Source: Paenibacillus popilliae ATCC 14706 (GTDB lineage: Bacteria; Bacillota; Bacilli; Paenibacillales; Paenibacillaceae). Taken from it: a stretch of DNA of 46,388 nt. Positions 29,284 to 39,391 of the stretch are shown piece after piece. The DNA lies in the NCBI RefSeq assembly GCF_000315235.1, contig NZ_BALG01000040.1:1-46388 (forward strand), written 5' to 3'. How positions within the stretch are numbered: position 1 is the stretch's first letter; each line of letters starts with the position of its first letter. A model generated the notes under the pieces. That model did no database searches. It saw only the letters and a list, made by a program, of their open reading frames with translations, and was not told where the DNA came from. The position numbers and the translations under genes are program-made.

Positions 29284-31532
29284 AGTATTTTCCTCCACAA
29301 TTCAGATATTTCCGTTATATCAGTACTCTTTATATCGTGTATATCATTCTTCGCAGTCTCTACTTGAGAAAAATCTGAAAGAAGTTTCATAAGTGCATGC
29401 CCTTGCTTCAAAAATTTAACATACTGTACATTATTCCCAAAGATCTCTTCGAAATCTTTATAAAACGGATAATTATTCACAATCATTTTTTTTGAAAATT
29501 GCATTGCTTTAGCAAACTTAAAAAAAACGCCCCGAATATGATGTGGAATAATTATACGCAAAGCGTGTGCATATAAGGCATTGTATTCATTAACCCCTAC
29601 ATCCACATGGAGTGTAATATTATTTTTCAAATAATCTGTCTTCATAATGCCTTTCATTATATTATCAACATACTCTTGATCACGTTTCTCAGAAAAATTA
29701 CTAAGACATACCTTAATTTTTTGGTTATCTTGATATAAACTATAGTAATCACTAATATTTTTAATTAATACTTCTAATTCAGTCCTTTTATTTAAATCTG
29801 CTTCGATTAGTGAGTAATCCTCATTTAACGATAATCTCTCACTTTTTTTAGGTGTTGAGAAAAGGAATGGTATGACAAATATTAATTTCTCATCGATTCC
29901 TAGATATTTCACCAAATCAATTTTAGTAGTTTTCGAGCTTGTCAAAATAAATGACGCGTTCTTAAGGTTATAAATTCTCTTATCTGATAAAGCACCGTAA
30001 AAACGGTCTGCCAGAGTCTCAACAAAAAAACCATAAGGTTTTATAGGTGCTATAGGGCTGTCAATACTGTCATCTAAAAATAACCAATAATCAGCATCAA
30101 CAAAATTTTGTGCGTGATCTACCGGGATAACGTACTGACTATGCCATATTGGCTCATGAACGAACATTAATTCTAATGAGCCTGAAGTCTCTAACGATGA
30201 TATCGTTTTTAATGTATACTCCCTTAAGTCAATATTTTCGGTTGAACACTGTAATGGATATTGTTCTCTATTCATTTCATCATATTGATTATTAAAAATA
30301 ACTCTATTTAATGGATTAACTTGCTTGATACTCTCATTAATGATATCTACCATTTTGCTGTAATCTAAATAATGTTTTCCAGAATGACTCTCTGAATTAA
30401 AAATGGCTATCGACTTTGATCGGATGTATGATTTATCCAACCACTTATTCGAATCTTCGATAATAGGAATAAAGTTGTTTTCCCACATCAATTTATTATA
30501 CTCATATGAGAAATTGTAAAGTATTCCTTGTTGATCTTGTTTAATATCCTCTATTAATTGAGTATCACCAGAAAACACTCTTTGAATTTTAATTCTAGCT
30601 TCCTTTATATCCTTACAACATCCTGATTGTCTCTTTCCTTTACCCAGTATACTAAGGAGCCCTCCATCCATATAGATTACTGGCATACCTGCGATCATCG
30701 CCTCTAGTGGATGATAATGCAAATGACGTGGATCGGTAGAATGATAATACATCGCTTTACATTTTTTGAATAATTCATTTAACTCCTCTCTTTCTAAAAA
30801 TCCTACTACTTTGTCATCATCTACCGGGACGGGTTGGTTTCCTGCCACTATATAATCAAAACCTTTAAAATCCTTTTTAAACTCACGATAGACCTGTTCA
30901 GATGCAGGAGCGTGTTTTATTCTTGTACAGAAGAACAGAATTTTCTCCTCACTTCCATACCACTCATCTTTTATATTATAAAATTCAGATGGAAGACCTA
31001 GAGGCATGAAGACTGTTCTTTCTTTATAGAATTCATGTTCTATCTCAGAAATGTTAGCGTAGCATTGAGAAAACCAAAATCTATTACTGATTTGTTTTAA
31101 CTTGTATTTTTCACTTTCTTCAAAGTAATAATCAATTAATTGAGTGTAGTTTTGAAATGGTAGCGGTCCAAGTCCAAATGCCCGAAAAAAAATATCGCCG
31201 TCAAAATTATAAATTAACTTGCGGAGAATTGCGAAGGTCGTATCTGTATATGTTATGGCTGTAGCAAAATGAGTATTTATTATCTTTTTAATATTTAAAG
31301 GCATATTATTGGTATGGGTAAAAAAATCGTACTCATTTAGTTGGTTTAGATCTTCAATTGGAATTGAAAGTGTTTTGTCGTAATTATAAGTAACTGATCC
31401 ACTAGATTGGAAAACTTCTTTTATCGCAATCTTGGGGGTAAAAATCTCATACCCTAAGTCTCTAATAAGAGGTAACTCAAATTTACTCAGCGTATCATGA
31501 TTCAACAACCACATTATTCTTTTCTTTCTCAT
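29280..31532 (-). CDS. large glycosyltransferase, probably two GT-B modules
   Basis: A 750-residue soluble protein. The first half (about 1-370) has GT4-like pieces: FFCTRIKHAPASEQVY, the FLEREELNELFKKCKAMYYHS region and HYHPLEAMIAGMPVIYMDGG, the donor-site Glu motif. The second half (about 390-745) has a separate set: FVHEPIWHSQYVIP, LTSSKTTKIDLVKYLGI and a degenerate C-terminal donor region, RGVFFKFAKAMQFSKKMIVNN. A tandem bifunctional enzyme that adds two sugars is one reading; one active plus one degenerate module is another. Start ATG 31532 with GAGGAG upstream is firm. It lies between the exporter ATPase and another GT4 in the AT-rich core of the locus. Confidence 0.68.
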   Translation of the reverse strand: MRKKRIMWLLNHDTLSKFELPLIRDLGYEIFTPKIAIKEVFQSSGSVTYNYDKTLSIPIEDLNQLNEYDFFTHTNNMPLNIKKIINTHFATAITYTDTTFAILRKLIYNFDGDIFFRAFGLGPLPFQNYTQLIDYYFEESEKYKLKQISNRFWFSQCYANISEIEHEFYKERTVFMPLGLPSEFYNIKDEWYGSEEKILFFCTRIKHAPASEQVYREFKKDFKGFDYIVAGNQPVPVDDDKVVGFLEREELNELFKKCKAMYYHSTDPRHLHYHPLEAMIAGMPVIYMDGGLLSILGKGKRQSGCCKDIKEARIKIQRVFSGDTQLIEDIKQDQQGILYNFSYEYNKLMWENNFIPIIEDSNKWLDKSYIRSKSIAIFNSESHSGKHYLDYSKMVDIINESIKQVNPLNRVIFNNQYDEMNREQYPLQCSTENIDLREYTLKTISSLETSGSLELMFVHEPIWHSQYVIPVDHAQNFVDADYWLFLDDSIDSPIAPIKPYGFFVETLADRFYGALSDKRIYNLKNASFILTSSKTTKIDLVKYLGIDEKLIFVIPFLFSTPKKSERLSLNEDYSLIEADLNKRTELEVLIKNISDYYSLYQDNQKIKVCLSNFSEKRDQEYVDNIMKGIMKTDYLKNNITLHVDVGVNEYNALYAHALRIIIPHHIRGVFFKFAKAMQFSKKMIVNNYPFYKDFEEIFGNNVQYVKFLKQGHALMKLLSDFSQVETAKNDIHDIKSTDITEISELWRKIL

Positions 31533-31548
31533 AATAAGCTCCTCACAG

Positions 31549-32291
31549 TTAAATTGAACTTTGATAAAATTTTATTACTTCTTCTGGTTCCCCGTCTTTT
31601 ATTATGTTTCCTTGTTTAATTAATATAACTCGATTACAAACTTCTTTAATTGTTCCTAAATCATGAGAAACAAGCAAAAGTATTTTGGCGGAACTCATTA
31701 ATCCAGTCATACGCTCTTTTGCTTTTGCCGCAAAAGCTGCATCCCCTGCTCCAATAACCTCATCGAGTAAAAGAATTTCACCCTCAACAGAGGTAGAAAT
31801 TGAAAATGCTAGTCTAATAAGCATTCCTGATGAATAAGAACGTATAGGATAATCAATAAATTCACCTAAACCTGCAAATTCAATTATCTCTTGCTCCTTT
31901 TCTCGTATTGATTTAGGAGTCTCTCCTAAAAGGAGTCCTCGATACATAATATTTTCTCGACCAGTTGACTCAAGATCAAACCCCAACGCTAAATCAAATA
32001 AAGAGCGTATATTACCCACAACTTCCATCATGCCAGATTTGATGGGATAGATTCCAGCAACAGTCTTTAACAAAGTACTTTTCCCTGCTCCGTTATGACC
32101 AATGATACCAACTTTATCCCCTTCAGTGATCTCAAGATTAAGGTCTTTCAGTGCATGCACATTATCTAACTTCTCTTTTTTTTTTCTAATTTAAGCAAAG
32201 AAAAAACTTCTTGTTTTAATGTTGTTGCATTATATATGTGTGCTGGATAATACAAATTCACATCTTTCATTTTTATATAACAATTTTTCAT
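31549..32291 (-). CDS. ABC-2 polysaccharide exporter ATPase (Wzt-like), frame interrupted by A10 tract
   Basis: The ATP-binding subunit pairing with the adjacent permease. From GTG 32160 the frame gives 203 residues with Walker A GHNGAGKST, signature YSSGMLIRL, Walker B LLLDEVIGAGD and SHDLG. The true gene begins at ATG 32291 with GAGG upstream: this frame encodes MKNCYIKMKDVNLYYPAHIY, continues to LKLEKKK and matches the N-terminus of Wzt/TagH ATPases. The two frames join at ten A residues (32176-32185); the upstream frame stops soon after. One extra A would restore a 248-residue protein. There is no C-terminal glycan-binding domain. The cause could be sequencing error, slippage-dependent expression, phase variation or a real mutation. 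Confidence 0.85.
32176..32185 (-). repeat. A10 homopolymer at the frame break of the exporter ATPase (T10 on the plus strand)
   Basis: Ten A residues on the coding strand separate two parts of one gene that lie in frames one base apart. It is the longest single-base run I saw in the window. Runs of nine or more A can cause RNA polymerase slippage in bacteria and are also unstable in replication. Confidence 0.85.
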
Positions 32292-32308
32292 AATATAACC
32301 TCAATTCT

Positions 32309-33124
32309 CTATAAGTAAAATATTACTTTATCTTGGTTTTTTCTATTTACGTAAACTGCGATTACTGTCAATACTGCGATTGTTGATAAAGTAAAGAGAT
32401 AATCTACACCTGATGGCATTTCTCCATATAAAAACGGCGCTCGAATTAAATTTAATATACGAGTTATCGGATTAAGATTAAATAACACCTCTAATGCAGG
32501 ATTTGAAGTGAACATTTCTTTTTTGAAAAATACTGGAGAGACATACCATACAGCTTGTATAACTAACGCCATCACTTGTGGGTAATCACGATATTTCGTA
32601 TTTGAATATCCGGCAATTGTTGTAATTGCCCAAGACAAAAAGAAATAAAGTAAAGTCGTTAATGGAAGTGTAATCACTCCCAATACTACATTCTGCGGAC
32701 TAATAACCAGCATCCACATAGAGAGTGATGTCATGGCAATTACGAAAGTCACAGTAAAAACCAACGCCGACCTTAAAGTATAAATTGAAATTGGATGATT
32801 AAATTGACGGATATATTGCTCACCAGTCATAATTGAATACCCTCCCCCTATAAAGGAAGAGCTTATCAATTCCCACACTATTAACCCTGATAATACATAC
32901 GGAGCATAATCGGCAAACGTTATGTTGAAAACTGCCCCAAAGACTACTGACATTAGTAGTGTCAGTAATAATGGATTCATAAAAGTCCACAAAATCCCTA
33001 GTTTTGATCGTCTAAATTTATTTTTTAGTTCCGCCCGAACTAAATGTATCCAAAAATATCTTGTCCGGTATATTTTTTTTACATATTCACTCAACGTCTT
33101 ACCTCCGCTTATATATAAGCTCAT
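32309..33124 (-). CDS. ABC-2 polysaccharide exporter permease (Wzm-like)
   Basis: A 271-residue membrane subunit with six membrane segments. The amphipathic N-terminal region, FWIHLVRAELKNKFRRSKLGILW, is the hallmark of Wzm/TagG/RfbA permeases, followed by NPLLLTLLMSVVF. The later WYVSPVFF and NLNPITRIL motifs also fit. It moves finished undecaprenyl-linked glycan across the membrane, powered by the ATPase encoded 17 bp downstream. ATG 33124 follows the perosamine synthase stop by 4 bp. The presence of Wzm/Wzt and lack of Wzx/Wzy says the main chain is completed in the cytoplasm. Confidence 0.93.
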   Translation of the reverse strand: MSLYISGGKTLSEYVKKIYRTRYFWIHLVRAELKNKFRRSKLGILWTFMNPLLLTLLMSVVFGAVFNITFADYAPYVLSGLIVWELISSSFIGGGYSIMTGEQYIRQFNHPISIYTLRSALVFTVTFVIAMTSLSMWMLVISPQNVVLGVITLPLTTLLYFFLSWAITTIAGYSNTKYRDYPQVMALVIQAVWYVSPVFFKKEMFTSNPALEVLFNLNPITRILNLIRAPFLYGEMPSGVDYLFTLSTIAVLTVIAVYVNRKNQDKVIFYL

Positions 33125-33128
33125 GCTA

Positions 33129-34244
33129 TCAGTTTGATTTGCAATGATGCACTAATCTTTTACAGATATAAGAAATTTCATCTTCTGTCAAAGTACCGTT
33201 AGTAGGAATATTTATTCCTCGTGCCGAAATCCTGTCTGCCACTGGATAAGTGCTCTCTTCATAGTAAGGAGGCATCTGATGCATAGGGTAAAATAAAGGC
33301 CTCGTTTCGATACCATCATTATCTAGAAGTTGCATGAGTTCATCACGTTCTAATTTCACTTTATCGGAGAGTAGAATAGATACCATCCAATAGGTATGTT
33401 TTGCCCACGGCATTTCAGGTTGCATTGCAAATAATTCGTTATACTCTGATAGTTTTTCAGTATACGAAGCGGCGACTCTTCTACGTTGTTCCAAGTGCCA
33501 TTGTATATTTTCTACTTGTCCTAGACCCACTGCTGCTTGCAGATTCGTCATTCGATAGTTATATCCCACCACATTGAACCAATATCTTCGTTGCGGATCC
33601 ATCCCTTGGCCCCTAAGTAAACGCATATGCTCTGCTAATGGCTCATTATTCGTCGTAATCATTCCACCTTCGCCTGTGGATATGACCTTATTACCAAAAA
33701 AGCTGAACGTCCCGACATCACCAATGGAACCCACAACTTTACCTTTGTATTCAGCCCCATGTGCTTCAGCAGCATCTTCAATCACAAAAAGATTATGTTT
33801 TCGTGCGATCTCCATAACAGGATCCATGTCAACTGGATGTCCATACAAATGTACGACAATAATTCCTTTCGTCTTAGGTGTGATTTTCTCTTCGATTTTA
33901 TATGGATCAATATTCCATGTATTGGGTTCGCAATCCACCAGCACAGGAGTTGCCCCACAATATTTTACAGCATTCGCTGTAGCAATATACGTGAAAGTAG
34001 GAATAATAATTTCATCCCCCTCACCAACTCCATATGCTACCAACGGTAAGTGTAGAGCCACAGTACCATTTGCACACGACAACGCATGATGAGAGTCACA
34101 GAAGTCTGCAAATTTATGTTCAAATTGATTTACGTATTTTCCATTAGCTGATATCCAGCCTGTATCAATGCAATCAAGAACATAATCTCTCTCATTTCCA
34201 TTTAGAACCGGATTTGCTAGAGTTATTCTTTTCAAAGCTTTCAT
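33129..34244 (-). CDS. GDP-perosamine synthase-like aminotransferase (DegT/DnrJ/EryC1)
   Basis: A PLP enzyme predicted to convert GDP-4-keto-6-deoxymannose to GDP-perosamine (4-amino-4,6-dideoxymannose). Over its 371 residues the sequence follows PerA of Escherichia coli O157 as I remember it: DTGWISANGKYVNQFE, SCANGTVALHLPL, VHLYGHPVDMDP, VIEDAAEAHGAEY, the PLP lysine in FFGNKVISTGEGG, GYNYRMTNLQAA and the ETRPLFYPMH motif. The product of gmd upstream is its substrate and the acetyltransferase gene just upstream fits the next step, which strengthens the call. ATG 34244 has AGGATG upstream. Other 4-aminotransferases of the family cannot be wholly excluded. Confidence 0.88.
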   Translation of the reverse strand: MKALKRITLANPVLNGNERDYVLDCIDTGWISANGKYVNQFEHKFADFCDSHHALSCANGTVALHLPLVAYGVGEGDEIIIPTFTYIATANAVKYCGATPVLVDCEPNTWNIDPYKIEEKITPKTKGIIVVHLYGHPVDMDPVMEIARKHNLFVIEDAAEAHGAEYKGKVVGSIGDVGTFSFFGNKVISTGEGGMITTNNEPLAEHMRLLRGQGMDPQRRYWFNVVGYNYRMTNLQAAVGLGQVENIQWHLEQRRRVAASYTEKLSEYNELFAMQPEMPWAKHTYWMVSILLSDKVKLERDELMQLLDNDGIETRPLFYPMHQMPPYYEESTYPVADRISARGINIPTNGTLTEDEISYICKRLVHHCKSN

Positions 34245-34257
34245 TTATCTTCATCCT

Positions 34258-34908
34258 CTAACTAATAATTTTTGCAGGCACTCCTACCGCTGTTACCTTT
34301 GAGGAAATATTCGATATCACGGTTGCTCCAGCCCCTATAACTGACCATTCACCAATATGAATATTAGGAATCACATTGCATCCTATACCTAAGAATGCAC
34401 CTTCATTTACATAAACACTACCTGCCAGTGAAACTCCCGGTGCAATATGCACATGAGAATCCACTCTACAATCATGATCAATTCCTGCCCGGGTGTTTAT
34501 AATTACATTGTCTCCTATGACGGCATAGGCGTTGATGGTTGCCCCTGGCATGACAACAGTACCTCTCCCAATCTGAGCATATGGAGATACATAGGCCGCT
34601 GAGCTTATGGCACTCACTGGAGTAAACCCCAAACGAACTAACTTGTTAAAAAGCTTTCTTCTGATTAGATTATCTCCCAATGCAATACAAAAGTGTTGTA
34701 CTCCTTCTTGCAACAAGGAGATAAGCTTATCGTCGCTCCCTAAATAAGAAGCACCGCATAAACTATCGCAATCACTAGAAGGAGAAGTAAAACCAAATAT
34801 TTCATATCGCCCAGCATCATTGAATACATCAATTACCACTTTCGCATGTCCACCGCCACCAATAATTATAACCTTTTGTGGGCACAAATGTAAGCCCCAC
34901 CTTTCCAT
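34258..34908 (-). CDS. NeuD/PglD-family sugar O/N-acetyltransferase, candidate GDP-perosamine N-acetyltransferase
   Basis: A left-handed beta-helix acetyltransferase of 216 residues. An N-terminal Rossmann-like domain starts VIIIGGGGHAKVVIDV and the C-terminal hexapeptide repeats (from about residue 105) include the catalytic His in GIDHDC, IAPGVSLAGSV and SVIGAGATVISN, ending GVPAKIIS. Relatives PglD, WeeI and PerB acetylate 4-amino sugars. Between rmd and the perosamine synthase, N-acetylation of GDP-perosamine is the natural role. ATG 34908 overlaps the rmd stop; a TTG start at L8, after GGTGGGG, is an alternative. Confidence 0.85.
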   Translation of the reverse strand: MERWGLHLCPQKVIIIGGGGHAKVVIDVFNDAGRYEIFGFTSPSSDCDSLCGASYLGSDDKLISLLQEGVQHFCIALGDNLIRRKLFNKLVRLGFTPVSAISSAAYVSPYAQIGRGTVVMPGATINAYAVIGDNVIINTRAGIDHDCRVDSHVHIAPGVSLAGSVYVNEGAFLGIGCNVIPNIHIGEWSVIGAGATVISNISSKVTAVGVPAKIIS

Positions 34909-35852
34909 TACTTTCTATAATGTTGCATTTTCCTCCAATATTGAAGCAGCTCGCCCATCGTGTCCTTCAGTTTATATATCGGTCTCCAGCCCGTTTCTTG
35001 ACATAATTTTGTATTGTCGCCGATACGAACAATTGCCTCATTATCTCTAACTTTATTTAGATCGACCTCAACTTTAGGGGACTGGATATCAGAATATTGA
35101 AACAAATAATGTAATACCTTCCTTATTGAAACTGCTTTGTTGGCAGATACATTATAAACCTCTCCTGCCTCCCCCTTCTGCATCAACAAATAATAAGCAT
35201 TAACAACGTCCCTAACATCTAGAAAATCACGTTTCACAAAAATATTTCCTGTGCGGATGACTTGGCGATGATCTATCTCCATTTCCGCAATTTGTTTCGC
35301 AAAATTGGAACAAACGAATTTTTCGGACTGCTTTGGCCCCGTATGGTTGAAGGGACGCGCTCGAATAATATTCATTTTATAGGAGCGGACATATTGCTCA
35401 CTTAACAAATCAGCACATGATTTTGCACCAGCATACGGATTATTAGGGTGTAACAAGTCACCCTCATGAAATGGGTGACCGTTCCATTCCCCATATACTT
35501 CACCGGACCCAACATACAAAATCTTTGGTTCTAGCTTTTGTTTGCGCACCTCTTCATACAAGGTCATTGTGCCATTCATGATGGTATGATACGCATGCAC
35601 TGGGTTACCATAACAATGTGGAATGAATGCAGTGCCCGCTAGATGATATATTTCATCCGGCTTGGTCTCTTTAAGAATTTTACCAATATTTAAAGCATCA
35701 TTAATATCACATGAAAAAAACTTGATTTCCTTATTCTCTGGTCGTGAGCGTGACAATCCTACAACTTCATAACCCTCCCGCAAGAGCCTCTCACTCAAGA
35801 AAGTACCGACAAATCCGCTTACTCCCGTAATCAGAACTTTCAATGCGACCAC
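34908..35852 (-). CDS. rmd: GDP-6-deoxy-D-mannose reductase (GDP-D-rhamnose synthase)
   Basis: Reduces the Gmd product GDP-4-keto-6-deoxy-D-mannose to GDP-D-rhamnose. An SDR of 314 residues: TGVSGFVGTFL at the N-terminus, YHLAGTAF, VGSGEVYGEW, YAGAKSCADL (YxxxK) and the Rmd hallmarks RARPFNHTGPKQSEKFV with SNFAKQIAEME, then RDFLDVRDVV. D-rhamnose occurs in S-layer glycans of Aneurinibacillus, made by the same Gmd-Rmd pair. The start is GTG 35852 or, perhaps better spaced from AGGAT, TTG 35843 (both in frame). It lies 18 bp after gmd. Confidence 0.92.
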   Translation of the reverse strand: MVALKVLITGVSGFVGTFLSERLLREGYEVVGLSRSRPENKEIKFFSCDINDALNIGKILKETKPDEIYHLAGTAFIPHCYGNPVHAYHTIMNGTMTLYEEVRKQKLEPKILYVGSGEVYGEWNGHPFHEGDLLHPNNPYAGAKSCADLLSEQYVRSYKMNIIRARPFNHTGPKQSEKFVCSNFAKQIAEMEIDHRQVIRTGNIFVKRDFLDVRDVVNAYYLLMQKGEAGEVYNVSANKAVSIRKVLHYLFQYSDIQSPKVEVDLNKVRDNEAIVRIGDNTKLCQETGWRPIYKLKDTMGELLQYWRKMQHYRK

Positions 35853-35870
35853 ATCCTGAAAAGTACTGCT

Positions 35871-36878
<1,008 letters not shown>

Positions 36879-37955
36879 CTACAAATATTGTTCCAGTTTT
36901 TGAATCCTTAGCTCTTTAATAAGAGATTTAATCTCTTGAGCTTTATCTTTTCTACAGATAAGTGTTACATCTTCAGTCTCTACGATAATAAGATCTTCAA
37001 CACCTAAAGTTGCTACCAGCTTTCCGTTACTTTCGATAATACATCTTTTAGTATCAATATTCAGGGTATTCCCTTTAATCACATTCCCATTGTTATCGAG
37101 GTTTTCAATACGTTCCAATGCTGTCCAGTTCCCCACATCGTCCCAACCTAACACGCAAGGGATTACATATATATCATTTACCTTTTCCATAATACCATAA
37201 TCAATGGACTGATCCGGCATTTGGGGAAATAAGGAGTTAACGGCCTCCTGTCTTCCGACCTTTTGAATAGAGAGCTTAATCTTCTCAAGCAGATCATGCG
37301 TCTCGGGCAAAAACTCACGGATATACTCTCGAATCACAGTAGTCCTCCATATAAATATTCCACTGTTCCAAAAGTAATTGCCCGCTTTCAAATAAGAGGT
37401 TGCCGTTTCTACATCTGGCTTTTCAACAAACTTGTTAACTCGATAAATATCAAGGCCGTTTAGCACAAGACTATCATTTGCGCTTTCTATGTAGCCATAG
37501 CCTGTCTCGGGATAAGTTGGTGAAATACCTAATGTAATTAAATGTCTACCTCGCTTGCTAACTTCAACTGCTGTTTTTAGAATGGTTACAAACTCATTTT
37601 GATCTTTAACGATATGATCTGAAGGAAGTACAATCATCGTACTGTCTGGAAATCTATCTTCGATAATAACAGATGACAGTCCAACACAAGGGGCGGTATT
37701 TCTTCCGATAGGTTCAATGATGATATTGTCCGAGGGAAGTGCTGGTACCTGCCCCTTTATCAGTTCAGCATATAGTTCATTAGTAGCAATAAAAATTCGT
37801 TCAATGGGTATAAATGTCAGAAGGCGGTCTATCGTCTGTTGTATCATCGATTTATTTCCTGATATATTTAAAAACTGTTTCGGAAGATGAGTACGGCTCT
37901 TTGGCCAAAATCGTTCCCCTTTGCCCCCTGCCATGATCACACAAGTCGTTGTCAT
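36879..37955 (-). CDS. manC: mannose-1-phosphate guanylyltransferase ManC
   Basis: Makes GDP-mannose from GTP and mannose 1-phosphate, feeding gmd. From ATG 37955 (GGAGG 5 nt upstream, next to the previous stop) it has 358 residues: VIMAGGKGERFWPKSR, LPKQFLNI, EPIGRNTAPC, VLPSDHIV, GYGYIE, FVEKPDVETA, YFWNSGIFIW and DYGIMEK. It lacks the C-terminal cupin isomerase domain of the long AlgA-type proteins, so mannose-6-phosphate isomerase and phosphomannomutase must come from elsewhere. The frame is open to 37967. Confidence 0.95.
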   Translation of the reverse strand: MTTTCVIMAGGKGERFWPKSRTHLPKQFLNISGNKSMIQQTIDRLLTFIPIERIFIATNELYAELIKGQVPALPSDNIIIEPIGRNTAPCVGLSSVIIEDRFPDSTMIVLPSDHIVKDQNEFVTILKTAVEVSKRGRHLITLGISPTYPETGYGYIESANDSLVLNGLDIYRVNKFVEKPDVETATSYLKAGNYFWNSGIFIWRTTVIREYIREFLPETHDLLEKIKLSIQKVGRQEAVNSLFPQMPDQSIDYGIMEKVNDIYVIPCVLGWDDVGNWTALERIENLDNNGNVIKGNTLNIDTKRCIIESNGKLVATLGVEDLIIVETEDVTLICRKDKAQEIKSLIKELRIQKLEQYL

Positions 37956-37956
37956 G

Positions 37957-39252
37957 TTAACCTCCATGTACTCCCAAATTAATATAACTGATTCTTTTTT
38001 TCATCATTTCTCCCACTACTTTAGGTGAGTAGTGCTCTCTTATATATTTTTTTCCCTTATTAGCAATTGAACAATAGTATTCTTGATCTTCTACAAGTTT
38101 TTTCATGTAAAAGCTAGCATGTTCTATGTCTGGATTAGCCCATTTTTGATATGCTTTATAGGGTCCAAAGTCATTCATTACATTTACGAGTTCATAATCA
38201 ACCAGACATGAGTTGTTATTTTTCATGAAATCAGTAGTTGAGGACCAGTTCGTTCCTATGGCAGGTTTACCTAAGTACATAGCCTCTGCTAACCCTAATC
38301 CAAAACCCTCACTTCTATGGAGGGAAATAAAGCAATCACAACTTGCAATCAATGCATTGGTATCATTCCTTGATAGTGTTTCTTTAACAAAATAAATGTT
38401 AGTATAATTGGAAAGCAGTTCATTCAGTTGTTCCATTTCTTTCGGCTTCCCATGTAACCCATTCACTTTAACCACTAGCCCAACATGCACATCATTCGGT
38501 TCAAAAGCTCTTTTAAATGCTTCTAATGAAGCTCTGGGATTTTTACGTTCTTCAAAACTATTAATATCATACATTGTTAAGAATAGAAATGATTCACTTG
38601 GCAGGTTATAGTAAGCCCTGCTTCTTGGCTCTAGGACGTTAACCTCAATCGAATGTGGAATTTTAATAACAGGAACAGGACTTTTTAAAGATATAGCATC
38701 TGCAATAAATGTGGAAGGAGCCCATATCTCATCAACCAAGTTAAAACTATCTAGCCATTCATCAGGGAAATCAGGTAATTCCCAATGCCAAACACCTATA
38801 TTATACCTATTTTGAAAAAGACCACTTCCAAAGTACGTATATATGTCCTTCATTTGTTCCGCATTAACATGGATTAAGTTAATATCATACTGTGAGGTAC
38901 CCATTTCCTTGTGTGCCCAAGATAGATCGGACATTCTGGCACTACTTGTCCCTTTAAAGTTAATAATTCCAAAAGGTATATCGGCAGCATCAATGCTTCG
39001 AGCCGCTATTCTGCACGATTCTCCAATACCCATTTCTGCACGCGAATACCCCACAAGATTAATTCCATGACAATGTTGGTCTTCTAGATTGTTGTATGAT
39101 TTATTCATATTTGATGTTGCCAAATGCAATAGCTTATTCTTAACCTGTTGCCTTACACCTTTCGGTAAAATTTTTATTAAAACCGGTTTAAGAACTGTCG
39201 CAATTTTATAAAGTGTCTGATAAATAAAATTTTTGATTACTAACACCACCAT
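37957..39252 (-). CDS. GT4-family glycosyltransferase, first gene of the glycan run
   Basis: A 431-residue GT-B enzyme. A short N-terminal hydrophobic/basic region (about residues 1-45) precedes GINLVGYSRAEMGIGESCR, a start seen in a branch of GT4 enzymes in polysaccharide loci. Later come VWHWELPDFPDEW, FEERKNPRASLEAFKRAF and the donor-site SLHRSEGFGLGLAEAMYLGKP (Glu-x7-Glu). Being upstream of manC-gmd-rmd, it may use GDP-mannose or GDP-D-rhamnose, which is inference. ATG 39252 has only a weak AAGAAG box. It starts the leftward operon, divergent from the ligase gene. Confidence 0.82.
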   Translation of the reverse strand: MVVLVIKNFIYQTLYKIATVLKPVLIKILPKGVRQQVKNKLLHLATSNMNKSYNNLEDQHCHGINLVGYSRAEMGIGESCRIAARSIDAADIPFGIINFKGTSSARMSDLSWAHKEMGTSQYDINLIHVNAEQMKDIYTYFGSGLFQNRYNIGVWHWELPDFPDEWLDSFNLVDEIWAPSTFIADAISLKSPVPVIKIPHSIEVNVLEPRSRAYYNLPSESFLFLTMYDINSFEERKNPRASLEAFKRAFEPNDVHVGLVVKVNGLHGKPKEMEQLNELLSNYTNIYFVKETLSRNDTNALIASCDCFISLHRSEGFGLGLAEAMYLGKPAIGTNWSSTTDFMKNNNSCLVDYELVNVMNDFGPYKAYQKWANPDIEHASFYMKKLVEDQEYYCSIANKGKKYIREHYSPKVVGEMMKKRISYINLGVHGG

Positions 39253-39327
39253 AACTTCTTAATGAAAATGAAACTAAATTAGTAGGGCTTGCCTCTTGAC
39301 GGAAATTGGGTTCTTTATGATGATCGT

Positions 39328-39357
39328 TTGGATATCATTGTATTTGTATGCTATTAT
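39328..39357 (+). promoter_or_regulatory. possible promoter of the ligase-like gene
   Basis: TTGGAT (39328-39333), an 18-bp spacer and TATTAT (39352-39357) lie 34 bp before the start; a perfect TATAAT at 39358-39363 has no good -35. The 139-bp divergent gap must also hold the promoter of the long leftward operon, but I see no convincing minus-strand candidate there. Confidence 0.35.
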
Positions 39358-39391
39358 TATAATCGTAATTTACTAGCAAAGGAGAATAACT

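Noticed and set aside
31549-32160. GTG at 32160 as the true start of the exporter ATPase
   Set aside because: It would remove the conserved first strands of the nucleotide-binding domain, and the sequence upstream encodes exactly that missing part in a frame one base away.
39296-39321. TTGACG plus TATGAT as promoter for the ligase-like gene
   Set aside because: The spacer is only 14 bp; the later TTGGAT/TATTAT pair fits better.
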